From assembly GCF_026020075.1 (NCBI RefSeq), contig NZ_CP102772.1, positions 4,926,501-4,990,500 of the forward strand: 64,000 bases of DNA, given 5' to 3'. The stretch comes from Bosea sp. NBC_00550 (GTDB taxonomy: Bacteria; Pseudomonadota; Alphaproteobacteria; Rhizobiales; Beijerinckiaceae). Position numbers and translations under genes: made by a program. Shown piece after piece: positions 37,971 through 47,236 of this stretch. The notes beneath the pieces were generated by a model, which worked only from the letters and a program-made list of their open reading frames with translations, was not told where the DNA came from and ran no database searches. The stretch's first letter is position 1, and every line of letters starts with the position of its first letter.

Positions 37971-39074
37971 ATGACTGAGATCATTGTAGTCGGTGCCGGC
38001 GTCCTCGGGACGTCGGTCGCCTATCGGCTCGCGCGCGCCGGCGCCAAGGTCACCGTGCTGGAAGCGACCCGCGTCGGCGGGGGCACGTCGGGCATTTCCT
38101 TCGCGTGGACGAACTCCAGCAACAAGTCGCCGCGCGCCTATCACGACCTCAACGTCGCCGGCATGAAGGCGCACGCCGCCCTGAAAGACGAATTCGGCGC
38201 GACGCCCTGGTGGCATGGCGGTGGCCGTGTCGAATGGAGAGCTGAACCGGAGCAGGCTGCCCTTAAAGCCAAGGTCGAGCGTTTGCAGAGCTGGGATTAT
38301 GCGGTCGAGTGGATCGATCGCAAGCAGTTGCTCGAACTGGAGCCGGACATCGCGCCCGAGGCGATCGGCGATGCGCCGATCGCCTGGTGCCCGAATGATG
38401 GCTGGCTCGATCCCGTGGTCTATGCCCACGCGATGATGAGCGCTGCCCGGCGGCACGGCGCAACCCTGCGCACCCAGACGAGGATTTCCGGTTTGATCGT
38501 CGAGAGCGGCAAGGTTAAGGGCGTGCGCAGCGAAGGTGGCGAAAGCTTTTATGCCGATCTCGTTGTGAACTGCACCGGCCGTTGGTCGAACGACACCATC
38601 GGCTCGGACCTCCCGAACATACCGCTGGCACCGACCGTTGGCTTTCTCGTTTTCACCCCGCCCGTACCAGCGAGCATCCAACGTGTCGTCGCATCACCGG
38701 TCTGCGATTTTCGCCCGGATGGAGCCGGTCGTTTGATGCTGCACTGGGGCGCTGCCGATGCGACCGTCACGCCCGAGATCGGGGTCAACCCCGGAATGGA
38801 ACAGGCCGCGGATCTCGTCGATCGCCTCACCCGCATCCTGCCGGGCATCGCACCCGTGAAGCCGGAAGCTGCGCGCGTTACTGTGAGGCCGATTCCGAAG
38901 GACGGCCTGTCAGCCATCGGACCCGTCCCGGGCGTGGAGAACTATTACGTCATGGTGACGCATAGCGGTGCGACGCTCTCCCCCGCGCTCGGCGCCATGG
39001 CCGCAGACGAAATCATCAACGCCACAGAGCGGCCCGAACTCGAGAGCTTCCGGCCCGCCCGCTTCTTTGCCTAG
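37971..39074 (+). CDS. DAO-type FAD-dependent oxidoreductase (copy 2)
   Basis: Flavoprotein of 367 aa, FAD motif IIVVGAGVLGTSVAYRLA, C-terminal THSGATLSP. It is a clear paralog of the protein at 33862-34974 along the whole length, so a duplication within the operon is likely. Divergence in the middle (about residues 80-130 and 240-290) may reflect different substrates, for example the two products or stereoisomers of one opine. It is the last gene of the operon. Confidence 0.83.
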   Translation: MTEIIVVGAGVLGTSVAYRLARAGAKVTVLEATRVGGGTSGISFAWTNSSNKSPRAYHDLNVAGMKAHAALKDEFGATPWWHGGGRVEWRAEPEQAALKAKVERLQSWDYAVEWIDRKQLLELEPDIAPEAIGDAPIAWCPNDGWLDPVVYAHAMMSAARRHGATLRTQTRISGLIVESGKVKGVRSEGGESFYADLVVNCTGRWSNDTIGSDLPNIPLAPTVGFLVFTPPVPASIQRVVASPVCDFRPDGAGRLMLHWGAADATVTPEIGVNPGMEQAADLVDRLTRILPGIAPVKPEAARVTVRPIPKDGLSAIGPVPGVENYYVMVTHSGATLSPALGAMAADEIINATERPELESFRPARFFA

Positions 39075-39640
39075 ACCCGACGGGTTTTCGACAAGGCTGG
39101 CGTAGAGCGCGACGGTTGCGTGCGCTCTGCGCCAAACTTCTTTCGGGGAGACGCGGCCGGTGAAGAATGCCTTGCGACTGGCGGGCTCTGAACGCCGAGA
39201 TGAGGAGCGGCCTGGCATCGGATTTGAGCAGGAGGTCGCGCCCCGCCTCCACGTCACGAGCCAGCATTGCAAGATGATGAGGATTTCGCCCCCCACAGGA
39301 CGCGCCGAATCTGCCTCCTGACCCCGCCGCGCTCCGGCGGCCAACTTTCGGGTGATGAGCCGGAATCCGCTCATGGCGCGAGGCTGAACGATCGGCAGAT
39401 TCGGGCCGAGCGTCGCAACCGGACAAATGGGGTACCTCGTCAGTTCAACGCCTGCCCCGATGCGCGACTTCTAGACTTGGCTGATCTGCGCTCAGGTTTA
39501 TCGGCAGGAGGCGGATTCGAACGCTCGTCGACTGGCCGGATGTAGATGCCGTTCCCCGACTCTTGGAGCACCAGCTTGCCCCCGGCCCAGCGTGTCGCCG
39601 GGCAGTCCCCGGGGCCGCCGACCGAATAGGCACCCGTTAA
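39075..39640. other. 566-base intergenic stretch, no supported gene
   Basis: Short ORFs occur on both strands (for example 39267-39545 plus and 39440-39772 minus) but none has a ribosome-binding site, recognisable family or clear coding bias. The stretch marks the border between the opine-type operon and the envelope-protein genes. It may contain remnants of decayed genes. Confidence 0.45.
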
Positions 39641-41455
39641 ATGCGCAATACGATCGACAGTGCACGAAACGTTGAGAAAGCAGTCGTCGTCGAGGGCACT
39701 GCGGGCTTGGCTGGCGGTGACGTGCACTGGGCTCGCGACTGGGTCGAGGACAACAGGCGGATAGCGCGCCATCAGGCCGAGGCTTCGGCGGGTAACAGCG
39801 CCCGACAGGCGGCGGGCGCTAGCCGCGGCTTCTCAAGCAAACACGCCCGTAAGGCCGGGCAGCCGGCGGCGGGGTGGGGTCATGGCGTCGCCTTTCTCGG
39901 CGGTGCCGCTGCAGCAATGGTCGTGGCGGTGCTTCTTGCCCCGGGAGACATCGAAAGATCCGGCTCCGCGAAGGGCAGCGCACAACGCAGTACGAGCGCT
40001 ATCCGGTTGCCGAGTCGCAGCTCCGATATCGCCATCGCGTCGAGCCTGCGAGCCGGCGCCGATCATGCGGACACGCCAGCGCAGGGAAGATCCACTGAAC
40101 AGGTGCCGGAGATCGCGAAGCTGCCGCAGCCGGACGCGCAACAACTCTGGAACGCACAGCGCGTCGGAATGGAGCAGGAACTGACCGAAGCCCGACGCAC
40201 CATCAACATGCTGGACGCGCGCATGCGGAATGCGGCAGCAGACAGTGAATCGTCTCTGGCGCAGGAACGCGAGAAAGCGGCGGCTCTGATGCAAGAGGCG
40301 GCTGCCGCGCGACAGGGCCTGGCTGCACTGACGGCGCAACAGCAGCAGGCGAGCGCCGAGGAGCGCGGCCGCGGAGCCGGTCTGGCGAGCGAGCTGGCGG
40401 CAGCACGGCGAGACATCGAATTGAAGACGGCACAGCTGCGCAAAGCCAATGAAGAGGCGGAGCGATTCAAGCAGGCCGAAGCCGCAAAGGGCGCCGTGGC
40501 GCTCGAACAGGAGCGACAGAAGACGGCGGCGCTCGCCGACGTCGCAACAGCGCGCAAGGACCTGAACGCGACCAAAGAGCAGCAGCGCCAATCGCTTGAA
40601 GAGGAACGGGCGCGAAGCGCCGGATTGGCGAGCCAGCTGGCAACGGCGCAGCGTGCGATCGAGACGCAGACGGCACAGCTACGCAAAGCCGGCGACGAAA
40701 CGGAGCGGTTCAAGCAAGCCGAGGCCGCAAAGGGCGCATCTGCGCTCGAACAGGAGCGACAGAAGGCCGCAGCCCTCGCCGAGGTTGCGGCAGCGCGCAA
40801 GGACCTGAACACGGCGCGGGAGCAGCAGCGCCAGGCGCTCGAAGAGGAACGCGCGCGAAGCGCGGGACTGGGCCAACAATTGGCGACCGCGCAGCGTGCG
40901 ACCGAAGCGCAGACGGCTCAGTCTCGTAGTGCCGGTGAGGAATCCGGCAAACTCAGGCAGGCAAGCGAGAGGACGATCGCGGAACTGCGGCAGGCCCTGC
41001 AGTCGGAACGCGAACGGATCGCCGTCATGGCCGTGGAACTCGCGGCCGCTGCGCCCGTCATCGCTCTCGCTGAAGCGCCCGCAGCTGTCGCGCAAGTCAA
41101 CCAGGCGCCCGAACCGCCAATGGCGGCGCCGGTCGTCGTGGCGGTCGCGCCTGTGCAAGCTGCGGCTTCGGATGTGCAAGGCAACCCGGAAGCGACGCGG
41201 TTGATCGCGCGGGCGAGCGCGTTGCTCGGTCAGGGCGATATCGGATCTGCGCGGGCCGTGCTCGAACGTGCGGCGGAAACGGGCAGCGCTCGGGCGAGCT
41301 TCATGCTCGCCGAGACATATGATCCCGGCATCCTGTCGGCCTGGGGCACCTATGGCACGCGCGGCGAAGTGACGAGGGCGCGCGAGCTTTATGCAAAGGC
41401 GCAGGCTGGGGGGATTCAAGAGGCCAAGCAACGCGCCGACGCACTGCTTCGATAG
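39641..41455 (+). CDS. Membrane-anchored coiled-coil protein with Sel1-like C-terminus
   Basis: Protein of up to 604 aa. A short cytosolic N-terminus is followed by one membrane segment (about residues 82-100, GVAFLGGAAAAMVVAVLLA). A long Ala/Glu/Gln/Arg-rich coiled coil (about 165-455) contains three tandem 81-residue repeats, then a Pro/Ala-rich linker and a C-terminal pair of Sel1/TPR-like helices (about 515-604). Function unknown; the layout suggests a periplasmic scaffold anchored in the inner membrane. The start is uncertain: no good ribosome site precedes 39641, and a GTG at 39719 is possible. A TAXI-type binding-protein gene follows 65 bases later. Confidence 0.72.
   Translation: MRNTIDSARNVEKAVVVEGTAGLAGGDVHWARDWVEDNRRIARHQAEASAGNSARQAAGASRGFSSKHARKAGQPAAGWGHGVAFLGGAAAAMVVAVLLAPGDIERSGSAKGSAQRSTSAIRLPSRSSDIAIASSLRAGADHADTPAQGRSTEQVPEIAKLPQPDAQQLWNAQRVGMEQELTEARRTINMLDARMRNAAADSESSLAQEREKAAALMQEAAAARQGLAALTAQQQQASAEERGRGAGLASELAAARRDIELKTAQLRKANEEAERFKQAEAAKGAVALEQERQKTAALADVATARKDLNATKEQQRQSLEEERARSAGLASQLATAQRAIETQTAQLRKAGDETERFKQAEAAKGASALEQERQKAAALAEVAAARKDLNTAREQQRQALEEERARSAGLGQQLATAQRATEAQTAQSRSAGEESGKLRQASERTIAELRQALQSERERIAVMAVELAAAAPVIALAEAPAAVAQVNQAPEPPMAAPVVVAVAPVQAAASDVQGNPEATRLIARASALLGQGDIGSARAVLERAAETGSARASFMLAETYDPGILSAWGTYGTRGEVTRARELYAKAQAGGIQEAKQRADALLR
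40187..40915 (+). repeat. Three tandem 243-bp repeats inside the coiled-coil gene
   Basis: Units at 40187-40429 (diverged), 40430-40672 and 40673-40915 each encode 81 residues; a fourth partial unit starts at 40916. Units 2 and 3 share AQLRKA, ERFKQAEAAKGA, ALEQERQK, ARKDLN and EEERARSAGL at the same offsets. Confidence 0.85.
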
Positions 41456-41520
41456 GCGCTCCCGCAGAGCGATGGACGCCGGCTGCGGGATTATTCGCGA
41501 ATTTGGAAGGGAAGACGAGG

Positions 41521-42561
41521 ATGAACCTGCTCCCGATACGGCGCCTGCTCCTGCTGATCGCATGCGCTGCGCTCGCTCCGGTCTTCGTGCCGACCCATTC
41601 GCAGGCGCAGCCATCACAGGTCAGCGCCCAGAGCACAGCCTCACCGCGCCGGACGCGTCCGCCCGAAACGGAGCAGGAGAAGACCAATGCCTGGACGGTC
41701 GGCCTCGCCGCAGGCCTGCTGGAGGGCGCGCCGCTTCGCCTGGGCGCCGAGATGGCTCGCGTCGTCGATGACGGGCCGAATCTGCATGTCCTGCCGATCG
41801 TCACGCGCGGTGCCACGGAAAACCTGAACTCGCTGCTGTATCTGCGCGGCATCGATACGGCGATCATCAACTCCGACGCGCTGGAAGAGTACAAGATTCA
41901 GGTCCCCCAGATCCGGCGCAAGATCACTTACCTGCTCAATCTGTTTCCGTCGGAGCTGCATGTTTTCGTTCGGCCCGAGATTCAAAGCCTGCAGGATCTC
42001 GCGGGGAAGAAAGTCAATTTCAACACCCGTGGAACCGCCGCCGCCTATTCGGGGCCGCTGATCTTCAGTCGCCTCGGCATCAATGCGGAGCAGACCTTCA
42101 TTCCCCATCAGGTCGCGCTCGAGCAGATGCGCAAGGGCGAGATGGCGGCTGTCGTTTTCATCACATCCAAGCCGGTGGACGCGTTCGTGCGCGGGCGCTT
42201 CGAGCCCGGCTTCAAGTTTCTCCCCGTCAAATACGACAGCAAATTCGAGGATTACTACCTGCCGGCGGTGCTCGAAGCGGGCGAATACCCCGGCCTGATC
42301 AAGCCTGGAGAACGCGTGCCGACGATTGCGGTGCCGACTGCGCTGGTCGCGTTCAACTGGCCGGCGCAGACCAACCGCCATGATCGCGTGGCCCGCTTCG
42401 TCGATATCCTGTTCAGCCGCATCGGGAAGCTGCAGGAGCCGGGTTTCGACGAGAAATGGAAGTCGATCAATCTGGCTGCGACGGTCCCGGGGCTCGACCG
42501 CTTCGCGGCGGCTCAGGAATGGCTGGATCGCCAGGGATCTGCACCGCGAGTGTCTCGATGA
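41521..42561 (+). CDS. TAXI-family TRAP-type solute-binding protein
   Basis: Periplasmic protein of 346 aa with a Sec signal peptide (LLLLIACAALAPVFVPTHSQA). Features typical of TAXI proteins include TVGLAAGLLEGAPLRLGAEMARVV, ENLNSLLYLRGIDTAIINSD and DLAGKKVNFNTRGTAA. GGAAGGGA precedes the ATG. No TRAP permease gene (DctM/DctQ) is present nearby, so it may serve a distant permease or act as a sensor. It overlaps the next gene by 4 bases (ATGA). Confidence 0.85.
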   Translation: MNLLPIRRLLLLIACAALAPVFVPTHSQAQPSQVSAQSTASPRRTRPPETEQEKTNAWTVGLAAGLLEGAPLRLGAEMARVVDDGPNLHVLPIVTRGATENLNSLLYLRGIDTAIINSDALEEYKIQVPQIRRKITYLLNLFPSELHVFVRPEIQSLQDLAGKKVNFNTRGTAAAYSGPLIFSRLGINAEQTFIPHQVALEQMRKGEMAAVVFITSKPVDAFVRGRFEPGFKFLPVKYDSKFEDYYLPAVLEAGEYPGLIKPGERVPTIAVPTALVAFNWPAQTNRHDRVARFVDILFSRIGKLQEPGFDEKWKSINLAATVPGLDRFAAAQEWLDRQGSAPRVSR

Positions 42562-43085
42562 AAGGGATTGCGCTGGTCGCCGCCTTCGAGATTGCGAGCC
42601 GGATCGCCCTGGCGCAGGGAGCGGCCGAGTTGGCGGGCGGTGGTGACTGGATCATCAGCGAAACCACCTCACCAGTGAACTATACGCCGATGGTCACGGC
42701 GACGACATCGTCCAGCGTTGGTTCCGGGTCTCCGATGCAGCTTTCCATTTACTGCCGCGGGGGCCGAACGGAGATGGTCGTGACGGGACCAGCCATCTCC
42801 GGCAGCGGCGCCGATTACGTTTTGTCCTACGGCCTCAATGACGGTCAGCTCGTGCAGGTTGCGGCGGGGCCGCCATTGTTTGGAACCGGCGCCGCATTCA
42901 AGGGCGATGTCGCAAGGCTGCTGCTCTCCCTTCCCGATGAGGGGGGCATGGCCATCCGCCTCTCGACACCTCAAGGGGCCGCCTATGACGGGCGCTTTTC
43001 TCTCAAAGGACTGAAGGCGGCCAGGGACAGGGTCGCCACGGCCTGCAAATGGCCGAACGCTATGTCCGGAGCACGTCGCGAATAG
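42558..43085 (+). CDS. Secreted protein of unknown function
   Basis: Protein of 175 aa. A short hydrophobic N-terminus (MKGIALVAAFEIASRIALAQG) looks like a signal peptide; the mature part (WIISETTSPVNYTP...LSIYCRGGRTEM...ACKW) is beta-rich with two cysteines. The pattern of a W-x-S start, a strand ending in a Cys and a terminal Cys resembles small periplasmic proteins of the IalB/VasI kind, but I cannot assign it. The start overlaps the TAXI gene stop (ATGA), indicating coupled translation. Confidence 0.68.
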   Translation: MKGIALVAAFEIASRIALAQGAAELAGGGDWIISETTSPVNYTPMVTATTSSSVGSGSPMQLSIYCRGGRTEMVVTGPAISGSGADYVLSYGLNDGQLVQVAAGPPLFGTGAAFKGDVARLLLSLPDEGGMAIRLSTPQGAAYDGRFSLKGLKAARDRVATACKWPNAMSGARRE

Positions 43086-43110
43086 TCCTCGAACTCAAAG
43101 GCGGATTACA

Positions 43111-43617
43111 ATGACAACCAGGATTCGAGCCATTATCGGAGCTGCTCTTGCGGGCGGACTGGGCCTCCTCGTCGCCGTGTCGCCGTCGGCGGCGCAAGAC
43201 AAGAAGCCCATGCCGGTTCCGACAGCCAAGCTGCAGGCGGCCGACAAGAAGCCGCATCACCTCATCCTGCAGGTGAATACGAACGAAGCCGGGATGATGA
43301 ATCTCGCGCTCAACAATGCGACCAATGTCGCGCAATATTACCAGGACCTCGGCGAGAAAGTGGAGATCGAAGTCGTCACCTTCGGGCCTGGCCTCCACAT
43401 GCTGCGGGATGACACGTCACCGGTGAAGGCACGGATCAAGGCGATTGCGGCGAGCACATCCGCGATCTCCTTCAAAGCCTGCGGAAATACCCAGGCCGGC
43501 ATGAGCAAGGCCGAGAACAAGGACATTGCCCTCATTCCGGAGGCAGCAGTGGTGAAATCCGGCGTCGTGCGCGTCATGGAGTTGCAGGAGAAAGGCTGGA
43601 CCTATGTCAGGCCGTGA
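43111..43617 (+). CDS. Periplasmic DsrE-family protein
   Basis: Protein of 168 aa with a Sec signal peptide (cleavage near SAAQD). The remainder resembles the DsrE/DsrF-like fold: HLILQVNTNE, MNLALNNATNVAQYYQDLG, EIEVVTFGPGLHML and a C-terminal CGNTQ segment with a single conserved Cys in ISFKACGNTQ. DsrE-like proteins can carry sulfur on such a cysteine. It follows the secreted unknown protein by 25 bases and is probably the last gene of this group. Confidence 0.8.
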   Translation: MTTRIRAIIGAALAGGLGLLVAVSPSAAQDKKPMPVPTAKLQAADKKPHHLILQVNTNEAGMMNLALNNATNVAQYYQDLGEKVEIEVVTFGPGLHMLRDDTSPVKARIKAIAASTSAISFKACGNTQAGMSKAENKDIALIPEAAVVKSGVVRVMELQEKGWTYVRP

Positions 43618-43746
43618 CTGACACGGGTCCGCGACTTTCTGGCGCCAGGCGTGTTTCCCCTGCCGATCGCTTGAAGCCCACAGTCCTTCGGCCGGAGGGG
43701 TTTGAAAGGGCGTCGGCAGGTTCAGTGTTTCAGGCAAGACGAGCAG

Positions 43747-45426
43747 CTACAGCCGAGGAACCGCTTCGAGGAGGCGGCGCGTATAGGCGTGTTTAGGCGC
43801 GCTGAACACGTCTTCGGCTGGGCCGGTCTCGACGATGACGCCGTCCTTCATCACCGCGATGCGGTCGCTCATATGGCGGATCACGCCGAGGTCATGCGAA
43901 ATGAAGAGCATCGCCAGCCCGAGCCGGTGCTGAAGCGAGATCAGCAGGTCGAGCACCTGCGCCTGCGTCGTGACATCGAGCGCGGAAACGGGTTCGTCGC
44001 AGATCAGCAGATCGGGCTCGCTGGCCAGCGCCTGCGCGATCGAGACGCGCTGCCGCTGGCCGCCCGACAATGTGGTCGGCCGCCGGCCGAGGATATCCGG
44101 CGGCAGATTGACCAGCCGAACCAGCTCCTGCACGCGCTCCGCTCGCTCGGCCTTGCCAAGGCCGGTGTGAAGGCGAAGCGGCTGCTCGATGATCCGCTGG
44201 ACGGTATAGCGCGGGTCGAAGGAATTCAGCGGGTCCTGGACGATCGTCTGGATGTGCCGGCGCAAAGGGCGACGCAGGCGTTCGGATGGCTGGCTCCAAG
44301 GAAGCCCGCGAAAGAGGACTTCACCCTCATCCGGCCTGCGCAACGCGAGCGCGACCTTGCCGATCGTCGTCTTGCCGGAGCCCGATTCCCCCACGATGCC
44401 GAGGGTTTCGCCCCGGTAGACTTCAAGCGAGACACCATTCGCGGCATGGGTCACGCCGCGATCCGGGCGTGCGAAGCTGACCGCGATGTCGTGCATGGCG
44501 AGGATGGGTTCCAGGCGGTCGGGCTGCGCCTTGACCGGCCGCAGGCCGGGCGCGGACAGCCAGCGGCCTCGCGTCGCCGCGCCCGGCACGGCCGATAACA
44601 GGCGTTGCGTGTATTCATGACGCGGGTTCCGGAGAACCTCGCCGGCCGGGCCGGTTTCGACCAGCTCGCCGTTCTGCATCACGGCGATCCTGTCGGCGAG
44701 CTGTGCCGCCACCGCCAGATCATGCGTGATGAGCAGGATGCCGTGCCCGGCCTTGGCGAGCCCGCCGAACACCGTCAGAATCTGCTGCTGGACAGTGACA
44801 TCCAGCGCGGTTGTCGGCTCATCCGCGATGAGCAGGCGCGGGCGGGCGGCCAATGCGGAGGCGATGAGCGCTCGCTGCCGCAGCCCACCGGAGAGCTCGT
44901 GCGGATACTGCGCGGCACGCATCGCCGGATCGGGGACGCCGACGCGAGCAAGCAGGGTTTCGACCTCCTTGCCGACCTCGCTTCGCGGGACCAGCGCGTG
45001 GGTCAGGATCGGCTCGCCGACCTCTCGCCCGACCGTGCGAAGGGGATCGAGCGAGACGAGCGCATCCTGCAGCACGAAACCGATCTCCCGGCCGCGAATC
45101 CCGGACCACTGGCGTTCTGTGAGACCGAGCAACTCGACGGATTCGCCGCCATGGCGCGAGAGGCGCAGCGCTTCGGCGCTCACCTGCGCTCCCGGTCCCG
45201 CCAGGCCGACGAGCGCGCGTGCGGTCACCGATTTTCCCGAGCCGGATTCGCCGACGATGGCGAGGATTTCGCCTGAGCCGACGGCAAAGGAGATGCCCCG
45301 CACGACCTCCGTCGGTCCGTGCCTGCCGGGGAAGGCTATGCGCAGGCCCTCGACTTCGATGATGGTTGGTCGAGAAGCCGGTGCTGCCGCGGTCAAGTCT
45401 TGCCGCCCTGCGAGCTGGACGTTCAC
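43747..45426 (-). CDS. Double ABC ATPase of an Opp/Dpp-type importer
   Basis: Single chain of 559 aa with two ATPase domains. The first (about 20-270) has [17 protein letters not shown] and LLIADEP; the second (about 305-559) has [17 protein letters not shown] and LLICDEP. The start is GTG 45424-45426, sharing bases with the permease stop. The frame extends further upstream only as an artefact of the permease gene. It is the last gene of the riboswitch-preceded operon. Confidence 0.9.
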   Translation of the reverse strand: MNVQLAGRQDLTAAAPASRPTIIEVEGLRIAFPGRHGPTEVVRGISFAVGSGEILAIVGESGSGKSVTARALVGLAGPGAQVSAEALRLSRHGGESVELLGLTERQWSGIRGREIGFVLQDALVSLDPLRTVGREVGEPILTHALVPRSEVGKEVETLLARVGVPDPAMRAAQYPHELSGGLRQRALIASALAARPRLLIADEPTTALDVTVQQQILTVFGGLAKAGHGILLITHDLAVAAQLADRIAVMQNGELVETGPAGEVLRNPRHEYTQRLLSAVPGAATRGRWLSAPGLRPVKAQPDRLEPILAMHDIAVSFARPDRGVTHAANGVSLEVYRGETLGIVGESGSGKTTIGKVALALRRPDEGEVLFRGLPWSQPSERLRRPLRRHIQTIVQDPLNSFDPRYTVQRIIEQPLRLHTGLGKAERAERVQELVRLVNLPPDILGRRPTTLSGGQRQRVSIAQALASEPDLLICDEPVSALDVTTQAQVLDLLISLQHRLGLAMLFISHDLGVIRHMSDRIAVMKDGVIVETGPAEDVFSAPKHAYTRRLLEAVPRL

Positions 45427-46289
45427 GGCACGTCTCCCTGTGACAACAGGAGCTGCAGGCGACGCCCCAGGATCGTGATCGCGATGACCGACGCTGCGAC
45501 GACGGTTGCCGGGAGGAAGCTGACCCAGGGAGCGATGTCGAGGAAGTTGCGGCCATCGGCCAGAAGCGCCCCCCACTCGGCGGCCGGAGGCACCACGCCG
45601 AGGCCGATGAAGCTCAGGGCCGAGGCCGACAGCACGGCGTTGCCGACGCCGATGGTCGCGAGGACGACGAGCGGCCTGACGGCGTTGGGAACGACATGAC
45701 GGGCGATGATCGCCTGCGTCGGTTCGCCGAGCGCCACGGCATGCTCGATGTAGCCGGATTGCCAGACGCGGAGCACCTGCGAGCGCACCAGCCTCGCATA
45801 GCCCGCGATGCTGGAAAGCCCTACGGCGAGCAGGGTGTTCGTGGGGCCTCGGCCGAGCACAGCGATGATCAGCAGGGCGAGCAGGATTTCCGGAAAGGCG
45901 AGCAGGATGTCGATCAGCCGCACCAGTAGGCGCTGCAGTCCGGGCGGTGCGAGACCCGCCGCCGTCCCCAGCAGCACGCCCCCCGCGCAGCCGATGAGCG
46001 TCGCGCCGATGCCGATGCCCAGGGACTGCGAGGTGCCGTAGACCACGCGAGTGAAGACGTCGCGGCCGAGCTGATCGGTTCCGAACCAGTGCGCGAGGCC
46101 GGGTGGCAGCAGGATCGCATCCGTATCGACCGCATCGGGCGCCAGCGACGTGAACCAGTGCGGCGCGCCGGCGGCGGCCAGAAGAAGCAGGACGAAGGCG
46201 AGCGGGACGAGCAGCCCCGGCGCGCGCCACGGATTCCCGGCACGCCTGCCGCCGCGGGTGCGGGCGGTGATATCGAGAACCTCGCTCAT
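45423..46289 (-). CDS. Opp/Dpp-type ABC transporter permease (DppC-like)
   Basis: Permease of 288 aa: HWFGTDQLGRDVFTRVVYG after the first membrane segment, EAA-type loop GYIEHAVALGEPTQAIIARHVVPN, and C-terminal membrane segments. The ATG at 46289 overlaps the upstream permease stop by 4 bases. Confidence 0.9.
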   Translation of the reverse strand: MSEVLDITARTRGGRRAGNPWRAPGLLVPLAFVLLLLAAAGAPHWFTSLAPDAVDTDAILLPPGLAHWFGTDQLGRDVFTRVVYGTSQSLGIGIGATLIGCAGGVLLGTAAGLAPPGLQRLLVRLIDILLAFPEILLALLIIAVLGRGPTNTLLAVGLSSIAGYARLVRSQVLRVWQSGYIEHAVALGEPTQAIIARHVVPNAVRPLVVLATIGVGNAVLSASALSFIGLGVVPPAAEWGALLADGRNFLDIAPWVSFLPATVVAASVIAITILGRRLQLLLSQGDVP

Positions 46290-47236
46290 CGCGTCGCCCT
46301 CCGCAGGCGCGGATCGATCAGCAGATAGAGCGCATCGACGAGCAGGTTGATCAGCACCGAGACGAGAGCCGACAGCATCACCAGCCCGAGCAGGAGCGGC
46401 ATGTCGCGCGTCTTGATCGCCTGCAAGGTGATCTGGCCGATGCCGGACCGTCCGAACACGGTCTCGGTCAGGATCGAGCCGGCCAGAACACCGGCGAAGA
46501 GCGTGCCGGTGAGCGTCGAGACCGCGAGCGCGGCATGCCGCAGCGCATGACGCAGGCGCAGCTGCGTTTCGCTGACGCCGCGTGTCCGGACGGTCAAGGC
46601 GAAGGGTTGCAGGAGCGCTTCCTCCAGCCCGTCCCGCAAGACCTGGCTCAGCAGCGCCGCGAGGGGCAGGCTGAGCGCGACGGCGGGCAGAACCAGGGCA
46701 TGGATGCCCTCTCCGCCGATGATCGGGAACCAGCCGAGATAGAAGCTGAAGACCGTCAACAGCAGAAGGCCGACCCAATAGACCGGCGTGCTCAGCACGG
46801 CGAGCTCCAGGCCGGCAAGAAGGGTCCGCAGGCCCTTGCGCCGCCCGGCTGTAGCCAGGGCGTTGACGAAGGCGAGGCCGAGAGCCAGCGCCATCGCCGT
46901 GCCCGCGAGCTGTACCGTCGGCCCGGCCGCCTCGCTGACGACGTCCACGACGGGCTGCCGGTATTGATAGCTCTGGCCGAAATCGCCGAGCAGCGCATGG
47001 CCGATATAGCGCGCATATTGCACCGCCAATGGCTGATCGAGCCCGAATTGTTGGATCAGCGCCTCGCGCTCGGCCGCGTCGACGATGTTCTCGCCTCCGG
47101 TGAGAACCGCGACGGGATCGCCGGGAATCGCCTTGACCGCCACGAAGGTGATCGTGGCCGCGCCCCAGAGCACGGCGACGACCACCCCAAGGCGCCTCAG
47201 CCCGACGGGCAAGACCTTACGGAGCCAGCCAGGCAT
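46286..47236 (-). CDS. Opp/Dpp-type ABC transporter permease (DppB-like)
   Basis: Permease of 316 aa: N-terminal membrane segment followed by KAIPGDPVAVLTGG, QFGLDQPLAVQYARYIG, and a C-terminal ALYLLIDPRL. The ATG at 47236 lies 20 bases inside the upstream binding-protein gene, so the two are coupled. No unusual residues seen. Confidence 0.9.
   Translation of the reverse strand: MPGWLRKVLPVGLRRLGVVVAVLWGAATITFVAVKAIPGDPVAVLTGGENIVDAAEREALIQQFGLDQPLAVQYARYIGHALLGDFGQSYQYRQPVVDVVSEAAGPTVQLAGTAMALALGLAFVNALATAGRRKGLRTLLAGLELAVLSTPVYWVGLLLLTVFSFYLGWFPIIGGEGIHALVLPAVALSLPLAALLSQVLRDGLEEALLQPFALTVRTRGVSETQLRLRHALRHAALAVSTLTGTLFAGVLAGSILTETVFGRSGIGQITLQAIKTRDMPLLLGLVMLSALVSVLINLLVDALYLLIDPRLRRATR

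Noticed and set aside
39440..39772. Minus-strand 110-codon ORF in the gap before the coiled-coil gene
   Set aside because: No ribosome-binding site and no recognisable family; it also overlaps the likely start of the plus-strand gene.
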